DNA of 64,000 bases from Macrothele yani. Its lineage: Eukaryota > Arthropoda > Arachnida > Araneae > Macrothelidae. Below the pieces are notes generated by a model. That model worked only from the letters and a program-made list of their open reading frames with translations, ran no database searches and was not told the DNA's origin. This document shows positions 22,680-33,299 of this stretch, piece by piece. Every line of letters starts with the position of its first letter. Position 1 is the stretch's first letter. Both the position numbers and the translations under genes were made by a program. The stretch covers positions 74,272,607 to 74,336,606 of the forward strand of contig CM077005.1 of the NCBI GenBank assembly GCA_039090855.1, read 5' to 3'.

Positions 22680-23578
22680 CGGTGTCATCTTTCTTGGTTT
22701 TTTTTTCCTTTTAGGAAAATGAAAGGTCCAGGGGAGAAAATCAGCAGCTGCAGCGTTCAATTACAGGGCTACCCTTAGGTAAATTTTCTCGTGTTTGCTT
22801 TTGCAAACAGGCATATTTCGTTGTAAATTCTCAAATATCTTTATTCATCTCTAATTTTTCTTAAGTTTCATAAAAGTCTGCAAAAGAAAATCATTGGAAA
22901 TATACCCACAATATTACACATTTGAGTTTACAAGTTGCAATTCCTTGGCATCATGTGATTTAATTTCTTCAGGTTTTGAATTTGATAAAAACAAAAAAAA
23001 TTGTCGTCCCTTTCCGTTATACGACCTTTCTTTGTGGTAATCATTTTAGTGTCCAACTGACCTCAGGAGCTATTGGGGTAGTAGGAATTAACCAGCTCCC
23101 ATGGTCTTTGGTTTCAAGAAACATATTGGTACAGCACCTCAGACAAGTCGGAAATATTCCTAGAATATGTTCAAGCAAACAATCTTTGACTATTTTAGTT
23201 TTAAGAATATTCCTCTTCTACTCCATTATGTCCCCCTGCATACACACTTACTCTCCCTAACTTGGAATCCAAATTATCCCCCTCCCAGTCATCTCTGGGG
23301 ACTTTTCTTATATCATCTCGCACCTTGCATCAGTTTAAATCTAATATCATAGTGTGATGATCTTCCAAGCGCTTATGTGTTTAAGTCATTTCAAATACAA
23401 TGATTTAATTTTGCCTATTAAATTTCCTTTCAAGACTTCTGCGTTTACTTAACAGTAAGGCACAAAACAAAATACAAACGTGGATGGAACTAACTGAGCA
23501 CAGCCACACTGCCATGGCGCTGCAAGTCTTCATTTCTGAGACAAATGTTTGATGCTCTTTTCAGCATACATAAATATA
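22680..23578. other. non-coding stretch, nothing recognised
   Basis: AT-rich. An open frame at 22976-23260 (94 residues) has no recognisable motif. Confidence 0.4.
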
Positions 23579-23639
23579 CACCGAAGAGCTAAAACATTAT
23601 GACCACCTACCTAATATGATGTTGGTCCTTAACGAGCCG

Positions 23640-24791
23640 CCAAAAAAGCCATACCCACTGAGGCATGGACGCTGCAAGATTTGTTAAAGTGTCTTGTTGT
23701 ATCTGGTACTAAACCGTTCCCAGCAGATCCTTTAAATGTTGCAAGTAACATGGTTCAGCACCGGCAAATCGGATTAGCTGTTCCGAAACAAACCAGAAAT
23801 ACTCAATTGTATTGATGTCTGAGGAATTTAAAGCACCAGGCAACACCTGGAGGGTTTCTTCATGATTCGCGAACCATTCTCGAAACTTCTGAGCATTGTG
23901 ACATAACCCATTATCCTGCTGAAAGAAGACACTACTAGAGGGAATACCGTTGCCATAAAACAATGTACCTGGTATGTAATGATATTTAGGGAAATGGTAG
24001 ACATCATAGTTTCCTGCACACGAATGATTGTACCCAGTATTACTCAAAAGAACATTACCCAACATTACCCAAAGCATTACACTTCGTCCACCTGCTTGTC
24101 TACGTTCCACGGTGCATATTGGTGCCAGCACATTCCCAGGTAAACGACAAGCACATACGTTGTTGGAACAGGAAACGAGATTCATCAGACCAGACCACCT
24201 TCTTCCAATCATTCAAGTCCAGCTTTGATGCTTACGTTCCCATTGTAGGTTCTTTCGGTGGTGAACCGAGGTTAACATGCGCTCTCGGAGTAGCCTGCAG
24301 CCCACGTAGCCTCGTTCTCGTGACGGCAGTAATACGTAGCCTCGTTATGTGACGGCAGTAATACGTAGCCTCGTTCTCGTGACGGCAGTAATACGTAGCC
24401 TTGTTCTCGCGACGGCACCAATGCGTAGCCTCGTTCTCGTGACGGCCGTAATACGTAACCTCGTTCTCGTGATGGCAGTAATGTGTTGTGACACATTACT
24501 GCCGTCATGAGCATTCAAATTACCGACGAGTTGCGTCCACAGATTCCATTCTCTTGGCTCGTAACATACGGGGTAACTTTCGCTCAGATCAAGCATCGAT
24601 GTGCCGTGGTCTGCCCACATCTTGCCGGTGGTGGGAGATTTTTCCAACCTCGGACTACTTTTTGAAAGCACTAAACACGGCTGACTGTGAGCATCCACAA
24701 GATTTGCCTTATCGGAAGTGCTATGACCAAGTAGTCTTCCCATTACGATTTGGCTTTTATCAAAATCGTTCAAATCCGCTGCCTTTCTCAT
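23640..24791 (-). pseudogene. Tc1-like transposase interrupted by a 30-bp minisatellite
   Basis: Starts MRKAADLNDFDKSQIVMGRL. The HTH part is partly garbled. NVSQHITAITRTRLR then runs into the repeat array instead of the expected VHRTLLRMGLRSRRP. After the array, MLTSVHHRKNLQWERKHQSWT resumes. The first Asp lies in a shifted GLMNLVSCS stretch (VVWSDESRFL in the other frame). The second Asp is in FFQQDNGLCHNA and the Glu in SSDINTIEYFW. It ends near 23640. Inactive. Confidence 0.85.
24305..24511. repeat. 30-bp minisatellite ending in a hairpin
   Basis: Six copies of CGTAGCCTCGTTCTCGTGAC plus GGCAGTAATA (24305-24482). The last copy runs into an inverted copy: CTCGTGATGGCAGTAATGTG, a 6-nt loop, then CACATTACTGCCGTCATGAG (about 24466-24511, two mismatches). 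The minus strand encodes repeats of ITAVTRTRLR. Confidence 0.9.
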
Positions 24792-25209
24792 TTAAAGAAC
24801 AAGACCAAAATTATTAATGGAGCTCAGTATTAGATGTGATTTTTACCGACCGTTTCATGACCTCCATACGCGCCGTTGTTTAGTTGCAATTGTTTCGATT
24901 TGCATACAGATACGCTGGACATAACATTTTGGCTCTTCGGTGTAAGTTCTAGAGAATGACTTAACACGCACCTGGGGACACGAGACCTTTCACGCTTTTG
25001 ATGAATGGGAATAGCAATTGGATATTTTGTGGCAACCCCATTTCCGAAGTACAGTGCTCGACATAGACATTGTCACACCATGAAAGAATACACTAAATGA
25101 AACGAAACTTATCACACCTTTACACGTAGGTGAGAAAAGAATGATTTAATTTTTAGGGTTTGCATGAATGCGCGATGGGCTACAAAATAGTATGATGTGT
25201 CTTGAGTCA

Positions 25210-25340
25210 GTAGGTCATATGACCGCCATGCTGCGCCCTACATTCGGCGACATGGCGTGGCATCTGGTGGAAAAGAGTCCAGATGGTGCCATGAGGTACC
25301 GCTAACCACACATTTTTTATCTCTATCCACAATTCATCGA
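25210..25340 (-). pseudogene. Tc1-like transposase C-terminal fragment
   Basis: The minus strand reads IKNVWLAVPHGTIWTLFHQM, then PRHVAECRAQHGGHMTY and a stop. This is the usual last 35 residues of Tc1 transposases (xWxxIPxxTIxxLxxSMPRRxxxxIxxxGGxTxY). Nothing upstream continues the family, so it is an isolated tail. Confidence 0.6.
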
Positions 25341-25739
25341 AAATGTGGGAGCATCGTTCGGAGGCATTAAGTCGTCCACAAATTATGTCCGACACTTTCG
25401 CTATTGAGGAGAAATCAGGATAGCAGCTGGACACACAAGAATACCGCACTGTAGTATTAACTGCAGAACTTATGTGTAGTGGCAAACGGTCCCTTCGTGT
25501 TCAATAACAACTTGAAATGGTAAACTTATGCTTATCTCAGAATAATTAAGGCGACAAACAGAATAACCATTGCGTAGCTTACTGCTCGACATTTAAAATT
25601 ACATCGGAAAACTTGAAAGTTACATCGCCCTGGACTGGAAATAGAACCCACATATCCTGATTTGGTTTTCCAAGACACCGACGTTCCAAGTATGTGATGA
25701 TTAACAATCTGAAAAACTCTAGATTTGAAGCCAAATATC

Positions 25740-26110
25740 GCCAGTTACTTGGAACTTTCGTTGATACCTGAAACTTCACTGAACCATCAGATACTTGAAA
25801 CTTCCGATGATACATGGAGCGTCATTGAAACATCAGATACTTGGAAGTTTCGATGATACCAGGAACTTCTTTGAATCAATTTGGACAATACATGGAACTT
25901 CATTAAATCAATTTCGATGACACACGGAACTTCATTGGATCAATTCGGATGATACGCGGAACTTCATTGAATCAATTTGGACAATTTTGGATGATACATG
26001 GCACTTCATTGGATCAATTTTGGATGATACATGGAACTTCACTGAATCATCAGATATTTAATTTCCATGTATTCCATTTAATCATCATACCTGGAAATTT
26101 CGATGCATTC
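25740..26110. repeat. degenerate 33-40-bp minisatellite
   Basis: Repeated GATACATGGAACTTCATTGA / ATCAATTTNGATG units, about ten copies with varied length. It ends at the start of the mariner fragment on its right. Confidence 0.85.
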
Positions 26111-26111
26111 C

Positions 26112-26590
26112 ATTAGTATGTATCCTCCCCCTCATTCTTTACGATGGTGTCATAACGTCTGGATAGGTCTGCAATGCCATTCTTGAACAAAACGTGCAGG
26201 TTTTGCTGCGAAGAAATCATTAAGGAAATTCTGGAGATCAACATTATTGTTGAACGTTCTGCCACGGTGTGCTTTCGACAAATATCAAAACAGGTGATAG
26301 TCTGAAGGAGCGACATCTGGGGAATAGGCCAGATGTGGAAGAATCTCCTATTTCATGTCTTGAATGAAATAGGAGATTCTTCCACATCTGGGCGTGGAGA
26401 GTCTTTGAGGTCAAAATTGCCACATCGGAACAGCTCAAACCATTTTCGGGCTGTCCTCAGGGAAATAGCATCCTCCCCATACACAATACAGATTTGTCGA
26501 GTGGCCTCGGTGGCTGAGAATCCCTTGTTAAACTCTTAGAGGAGCACATGTCGGAAATGTTCATTCCTTTCTACTTGACACTCCATAATT
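26112..26590 (-). mobile_element. internally deleted mariner with palindromic junction
   Basis: The minus strand from 26590 reads MECQVERNEHFRHVLL, then EFNKGFSATEATRQICIVYG and ARKWFELFRCGNFDLKDSPR, a mariner N-terminus. After 26391 comes a perfect palindrome. From 26338 it jumps to PDVAPSDYHLF, then FNDFFAAKPARFVQEW, the C-terminus. The middle, including the first two catalytic Asp residues, is missing. No inverted ends were confirmed. Confidence 0.78.
26329..26391. repeat. perfect 28-bp inverted repeat with 7-nt loop
   Basis: Arm CCAGATGTGGAAGAATCTCC plus TATTTCAT at 26329-26356, loop GTCTTGA, exact reverse complement at 26364-26391. It sits exactly at the mariner deletion junction. Confidence 0.97.
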
Positions 26591-26826
26591 CCAGACCTGA
26601 AAACCAAAAAAAAAAACCATTTGCCACAAACACACAACGCAATATGATTTAGAAACACGATATTACTGGCTACATTTTGATATACAACTAGCCATCTGCA
26701 CCCTCGCTACTGACCTGAGAAACACCCGTGAAATAAAATGGCACGAATTTATCTTATACATCAACCCAATACTTTAGATTGGTAGATGCACAGTTTCTTA
26801 GCTAATATCCATCGGAAGCTACGCTG

Positions 26827-26921
26827 ACACACACGCACACGCACACACACGCACACATACACACGCACGCACACACACGCACACGCACACACACGCACGC
26901 AAGCACACACACGCACACACG
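26827..26921. repeat. (CA)n/(CG) microsatellite
   Basis: About 95 bp of ACACACGC-type dinucleotide repeat. Confidence 0.95.
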
Positions 26922-26924
26922 TCC

Positions 26925-29490
26925 ATTGACGCTCAATCTGAAACCAAAAGGTTTTTTTTTCCTTTCCCTGGAGAAGACTCCTCTGCCCTAAAACAGCAGA
27001 TGACTGATTGGATCTCATGTTTTATGTGACTACTTGTTCATCGTGTTTCACGTGACCAGGTACGTACGTTCTTCCTGTAGTTTCTCCGTTGTTATGCATT
27101 GAGCAATAATCAATGTGAACCTCAGTTAACCAACAATAGGTGCATCTGATTATGCACTTATTTTATTGTTAGATAGGTTATACACGTATCGTTCACAACT
27201 AAATTAATATTTATTAAAATTTCTCATCGTTTCTTACGTAGAAATATCCTGACATTAGTGCAAGGAAAAATTGTTTTTGTACAACTTTATCACGACAAAT
27301 TAGTCAAAAAACGAAATACGGTGGGAAATGTCGCACACTTACAATACTGTGCAAACAAATTAGAGTGTAATATTCTGCCAATATTTTATAAAGTACGTTC
27401 GGTTTGTTTTTAGTTGTAAACACCAATCGCTACCAAATCGAAAACCTTAAAATTAATTTGTTCAAATCTGTCCATAATTTCTCGGCATTCAACATCAAAT
27501 TCTGTCCTGATATAAGATCTTCACTCTTTGCGCCATTTTTATACAAAGCCGTTTTCTAGTACAGTATTAAAATTCCGCGCTTTTCTCATAGTTTTAGTTT
27601 TGACTTCTCAGCAGGATAATTTTTGAATCACACTGTTGCGGTTTTCTTATGTTCTACTTTCTACTTCCTTCATATAGTTCTTCTGCGCTGTTTTGCAAGT
27701 TATAGATATTCGGCTAAACACAAGATTTCTACGACGTCCAAATGTTGCAAGTCGGCCCAGGAGTTGTCCGTCGTGAATAACCACCGGAACACAAGATCAG
27801 CACCTGACAGTAAGTGCTCCGAAAAGGCCTAGTGTCACCAGTAGCCAACTCCGGGAAAAGGCCTAGTATCACCAGTAGCCAACTCCGGGAATCACTTCGA
27901 GCTACTTCCTGTGTTACAGTATATACTCAAATGGAACGAAACCGTCTTCACGGGTACAGAGTCAGGCAAGGAGGCCACTGAAAAGTATAGCATTGAAAGC
28001 AGCTCACCGTCGTCAAAAATGTACCTGAGTCCAAAAGTACATGTTATTGTGGAGGAAATCCAGCAGACGAATGCAACCACACTATATGCAATCCGTCCAC
28101 CCATACCAGCGGCAGTCAGTTTTGGTCTGGGCAGGATTCTGTTTTGATGGCTGTACTTCCTGGTATGCCTGTGCAGGTAAACGTACAAGGTAGTACCGCC
28201 ATTAACTAGAGAACTAATCATGTTCCGTACTCCAATTCTCTGGTAGACTTCAGTAGCATGTTGCCTTAAGCACGGGACGAGCTGCCCGAGACGCTCATCA
28301 ATAATGTTATTGCAAGTATGAGTGGTAATGGTTCTTCGACACAGAAGTGATGTTACCGGGTGCTGAAACCAGAGGTATGGCCATTCTCCGAAAATCCCAT
28401 TTTGTCTGTATTGCAGTGCAACTTTGTTGTGAGCAGAAAGAGCACAATAAATTGCTTTTGTAAGCGCACTCTTTATCGTTTGCGTTACGTAGCCTTACTG
28501 GTGTTATTTCAATGCGTGTTACTTGGGTCAGATAAATGCAGCGTTCATATTGTGGAATATCCCTAACTTTTTGTGACCAGTGTACATCAGGTCGTCAGCT
28601 GTCCATTTCAGATATTCTTGGCAACCTACCTATAAGTGAAATTGATGCTTAATCAGTTTGAGTAATGTGTCGGTTGGATCGACTATTGTCACTGAACACT
28701 CTATGAAGATGTTTCACATCGCTGTCCTGCAAGTGTTTACTGATCTTTACGTACAGGACTCAAGGGTGACTCTAGTTCTGCTCAAAGACATTGATCTAGA
28801 ACCCTACATGTTAAAAGAAATTGCTCTACTACTTTAGGCCTGTTAGCATCTCACAGTAAACAAAGCAGCGTTGCGCTCGAGTGATCAGTGTCTTCGGCTT
28901 CTAGTTATAGCCAGGGTACATGACGCATGGCTGAGATGTTTGACCAACGGAGCTATTTGTGTCCTTTTTGTGAGACTAATGACTCAAAACTAAAGGAGTC
29001 CTTACAGCCTTAACTGTTGCTGAGGATCATCAAACCCCGAAACATACATCAACGAATACTCTAAACAAATGTTAGATAGCTATGGAAATGGCTAAAAGTT
29101 CGGAAATTGTAAAATTTATGTAGAAAATTCCACAAAGTACACTACTCGACATACAAAATGACATACTTGTCGGACCCCCATGCAAATCGGTGGGTACGTG
29201 TCGACAGTTGGATTATCCAAATGCTTGTAGTTGCGAACCAATCACGTAAAACATGAGGGAGGATTTATGGGGGAAACATTTGGAAGTAGCTAAGTTTGTT
29301 CGTCCACAACTGGGCCGGTGGACAACTGCATGGGAGTGATCTCGGTTGTGAAAACACGTGTAAGGAATGAAAATGTTTGAGCAACGTCATAGGAAATCCT
29401 TCCACCACACGGAAACCTTTACCAAAGGCTTTTTCATTGAGGAATGTACAGCTGGTTGGTTCCTGGATCATATTGAAGTGGAAATGAATC
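26925..29490. other. long non-coding stretch
   Basis: AT-rich to 27700, mixed after. A 34-bp tandem duplication (GGCCTAGTGTCACCAGTAGC...) lies near 27824-27891. Small ORFs, such as 78 residues at 27911-28147 (+), show no recognised motif. No feature could be supported beyond the duplication. Confidence 0.4.
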
Positions 29491-29499
29491 GCAATGTCA

Positions 29500-30190
29500 A
29501 AACTGCCGGCTGAATGGGGCGACAGTGTTTTTGTATCCTAGTAATGGAACTGGCCAACATTGGCGGACATCCGAGCGCCTTGATCGCCGCATTCGGTAGC
29601 AAGCCGTTGGCTTCCCACAATCTACACTGGATGACATTCGACGAGGTACACAGGTAGCTAAGGACATCTCCGTGTCGATACGCATTGTTAATCGGAGACC
29701 CTCTGAGGCAGGCGTGTTATCTAGCTAGCCATTAAGACAACTATCGTTCACCGCAACACATCGTTACGCAAGGTTTCAGTGATGCCATACCAGAGGTACG
29801 TGACAGCACAAATGGAGCCATGTCGTATTTAGCGACGAACATCACTTCTGTCTCAGAGCCGACGATCGCTTATTGATAGATTGGAGACGAATTTCACGCC
29901 GGGCTGATCTTGTTGCCATCCATTAGCATCATATGCGCTATTATTTTCAACAACCGTTCACGTTTCGTACGCATAGTGGGTACAATGACACCACAATGAT
30001 ATATCGATGATATTTTACAATCTGTTCCGTTGCCATATCTTCGTGGTATCCGTGATGTCCCGTTTAAACAAGTTAACGCTCGCCCGTAAACTTACAACAT
30101 CAACAAACAGTGCCTTAAAGGTTTTTAGGATCAACTTTGGTCGGCGAGATCCCCAGACGTATGTCCAATAGAGAACACGTCGTACGTCAT
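29500..30190 (+). pseudogene. Tc1-like transposase relic
   Basis: Across frames: DIRRGTQVAKDISVSIRIVN (N-terminal linker, about 29640), then VVFSDEHHFCLRADDR with the first Asp (near 29826-29870) and PFTFRTHSGYNDTTMIY. The second-Asp block has become FKQVNARP (Asp to Val). The Glu block is SPDVCPIEN near 30160. Stops and indels throughout. It matches a different Tc1 subfamily from its neighbours (RADDRxxIxWRR). Confidence 0.7.
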
Positions 30191-30313
30191 TAGTGTTGAA
30201 ATTAATTATTAAATTCGATGTGTAGTTAAGTAGTTAATACCACCATTCCAATTGGTTCGGTACGCAGTAGAAAAGAAAAAGGATTTTCACTAGACCTGCA
30301 TATCACTTCATAT

Positions 30314-30352
30314 TGGTATTGGTAATAATATATTATATTATTACCAATACCA
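30314..30352. repeat. 39-bp near-perfect AT palindrome
   Basis: TGGTATTGGTAATAATAT and its reverse complement face each other around a 3-base centre. Confidence 0.9.
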
Positions 30353-30514
30353 TATATTCATATTGGTAATAATAAAATCATATAACGACCTAAGTTGTAT
30401 GCAAATAGAAAAAAAACTTTTACTTATAATACAAAGGTTGATACGTAGGCACTGCGTTATTCAACTTGATATAATATGTTCACAACACGTAGATTTCCCA
30501 CGATAAAATACAGC

Positions 30515-31065
30515 GCTCCAATACCCGGACTCTTCTCGGAAAGTCTACATCGGTATGACCAAGAGGTCATTCAAGGTCCGTATTAAAGAACACCAGCGTG
30601 ATGTGAGGAACAGCAAACTGAGCACGGCTCAAGCTCGGGATGCCGCCAGCCTGGGAGCCTAATCCATTTGGTCTGATCTGCGCTTGTTAGCCTCTTACAA
30701 TGGAGCAAGATCTACGGCGGTACGCGAAATCACGAAAAATCACTGACATCACGAAAAATCCTGACGCACCATGAATCCTGTAACACTGACATCACGATGG
30801 AACTGTCTCCGATTTGGAGCAGAATTCTAGGTATACAGCGAGCGCGACCGTCATCATCAACATGGTCATTATATAGCTCGTGAGCACTCGAGCTGCCGTT
30901 TGATTGTTTGACATATTTGAATTGCATTTATGCTCTGATTCTGTTCTGTTTTATCTATTTATTTTTCCGCTGCCTGACGAAGCTTCCCATTGGAAGCGAA
31001 AGCTTGCAAAATAAGTTTATACGCCTAATATTGGATCTTAGAGTTTTTGTTTATATTTGCCTTCT
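30515..31065 (+). mobile_element. Penelope-like element 3' end with GIY-YIG remnant
   Basis: At 30515 the frame reads QYPDSSRKVYIGMTKRSFKV, then RIKEHQRDVRNSKLSTAQ and stops at about 30660. KVYIGxTKRSxKxRIKEH is the GIY-YIG endonuclease signature of Penelope-like elements, with the YIG half and the key Arg kept. The following CTGACGAAGCTTCCCATTGG, GCGAAAGCTTGCAAAATAA text (about 30974-31015) is a common 3' end of such elements. The first TTGTCTCTTCTGTCATG that seeds the next repeat lies at its end. Confidence 0.68.
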
Positions 31066-33290
31066 TTGTTGTCTCTTCTGTCATGTTTTATTTGTTTGTT
31101 GTCTCTTCTGTCATGTTTTATTTTTGTTGTCTCTCTCTTCTGTCATGTTTTATCTGTTTGTTGTCTCTTCTGTCATGTTTTATCTGTTTGTTGTCTCTTC
31201 TGTCATGTTTTATTTGTTTGTTGTCTCTTCTGTCATGTTTTATTTGTTTGTTGTCTCTTCTGTCATGTTTAACATTCATGTTTTATTTGTTTGTTGTCTC
31301 TTCTGTCATGTTTAACATTCATGTTTTATTTGTTTGTTGTCTCTTCTGTCATGTTTAACATTCATGTTTTATTTGTTTGTTGTCTCTTCTGTCATGTTTA
31401 ACATTCATGTTTTATTTGTTTGTTGTCTCTTCTGTCATGTTTAACATTCATGTTTTATTTGTTTGTTGTCTCTTCTGTCATGTTTAACATTCATGTTTTA
31501 TTTGTTTCTTGTCTCTTCTGTCATGTTTTATCTGTTTGTTGTCTCTTCTGTCATGTTTTATTTGTTTGTTGTCTCTTCTGTCATGTTTAACATTCATGTT
31601 TTATTTGTTTGTTGTCTCTTCTGTCATGTTTAACATTCATGTTTTATTTGTTTGTTGTCTCTTCTGTCATGTTTTATTTTTGTTGTCTCTCTCTTCTGTC
31701 ATGTTTTATTTGTTTGTTGTCTCTTCTGTCATGTTTTATCTGTTTGTTGTCTCTTCTGTCACGTTTAACATTCATGTTTTATCTGTTTGTTGTCTCTTCT
31801 GTCATGTTTTATTTGTTTGTTGTCTCTTCTGTCATGTTTTATTTGTTTGTTGTCTCTTCTGTCCTGTTTAACATTCATGTTTTATTTGTTTGTTGTCTCT
31901 TCTGTCATGTTTAACATTCATGTTTTATTTGTTTGTTGTCTCTTCTGTCATGTTTAACATTCATGTTTTATTTGTTTGTTGTCTCTTCTGTCATGTTTTA
32001 TTTTTGTTGTCTCTCTCTTCTGTCATGTTTTTTTGTTTGTTGTCTCTTCTGTCATGTTTTATTTGTTTGTTGTCTCTTCTGTCACGTTTAACATTCATGT
32101 TTTATTTGTTTGTTGTCTCTTCTGTCATGTTTTATTTGTTTGTTGTCTCTTCTGTCATGTTTTATTTTTGTTGTCTCTCTCTTCTGTCATGTTTATTTGT
32201 TGTTGTCTCTCTCTTCTGTCATGTTTTATTTGTTTGTTGTCTCTTCTGTCATGTTTTATTTGTTTGTTGTCTGTTCTGTCATGTTTTATTTGTTGTTGTC
32301 TCTTCTGTCATGTTTTATTTTTGTTGTCTCTCTCTTCTGTCATGTTTTTTTGTTTGTTGTCTCTTTTGTCATGTTTTATTTGTTTGTTGTCTCTTCTGTC
32401 ATGTTTTATTTTTGTTGTCTCTCTCTTCTGTCATGTTTTATTTGTTTGTTGTCTCTTCTGTCATGTTTTATTTGTTTGTTGTCTCTTCTGTCATGTTTTA
32501 TTTGTTTGTTGTCTCTTCTGTCATGTTTTATTTTTGTTGTCTCTCTCTTCTGTCATGTTTTATTTGTTTGTTGTCTCTTCTGTCATGTTTTATTTGTTTG
32601 TTGTCTCTTCTGTCATGTTTCATTTGTTTGTTGTCTCTTCTGTTATGTTTTATTTGTTTGTTGTCTCTTCTGTCATGTTTTATTTTTGTTGTCATTCTCT
32701 TCTGTCATGTTTTATTTGTTTGTTGTCTCTTCTGTCATGTTTTATTTGTTTGTTGTCTCTTCTGTCATGTTTTATTTGTTTGTTGTCTCTCTCTTCTGTC
32801 ATGTTTTATTTGTTTGTTGTCTCTTCTGTCATGTTTTATTTTTGCTGTCTCTTCTGTCATGTTTTATTTTTGTTGTCTCTCTCTTCTGTCATGTTTTATT
32901 TTTGTTGTCTCTCTCTTCTGTCATGTTTTATTTGTTTGTTTTCTCTTCTGTCATGTTTTATTTGTTTGTTGTCTCTTCTGTCATGTTTTATTTGTTTGTT
33001 GTCTCTTCTGTCATGTTTTATTCTTGTTGTCTCTCTCTTCTGTCATGTTTTATTTGTTTGTTGTCTCTTCTGTCATGTTTTATTTTTGTTGTCTCTCTTT
33101 TCTGTCAAGTTTTATTTGTTTGTTGTCTCTTCTGTCATGTTTAACATTCATGTTTTATTTGTTTGTTGTCTCTTCTGTCATGTTTTATTTTTGTTGTCTC
33201 TCTCTTCTGTCATGTTTTATTTTTGTTGTCTCTCTCTTCTGTCATGTTTTATTTGTTTGTTGTCTCTTCTGTCATGTTTAACATTCACGT
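31066..33290. repeat. 2.2-kb minisatellite, 30-32-bp unit
   Basis: About 70 copies of CATGTTTTATTTGTTTGTTG plus TCTCTTCTGT (30 bp). Two variants recur: a 32-bp form with CTCTCTCTTCTGT and a form with an extra 13-bp AACATTCATGTTT insert. All plus frames lack stops over long runs, giving apparent 300-490 residue hydrophobic ORFs of SVMFYLFVVS type, which are artefacts of the repeat. Confidence 0.97.
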
Positions 33291-33299
33291 TTTGTGTTT

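Larger units (their letters stand above)
23579..24942 (-). mobile_element. Tc1-like transposon with both ends and an internal minisatellite
   Basis: The left end CACCGAAGAGCTAAAACATT (23579) pairs with the right end, reverse complement CACCGAAGAGCCAAAATGTT (ending 24942). TA flanks both sides. 1364 bp including an array of about 180 bp. Confidence 0.88.

Noticed and set aside
26690..26750. A third Helitron end (ACTAGCCATCTGCACC)
   Set aside because: No GC hairpin at the right distance from CTAG.
26761..27018. Minus ORF rich in Val/Cys/Arg
   Set aside because: Product of the CA microsatellite.
27892..28221. 109-residue minus ORF and 78-residue plus ORF as a host gene
   Set aside because: They overlap on opposite strands, have no recognised motif, splice evidence or repeats, and lengths are compatible with chance.
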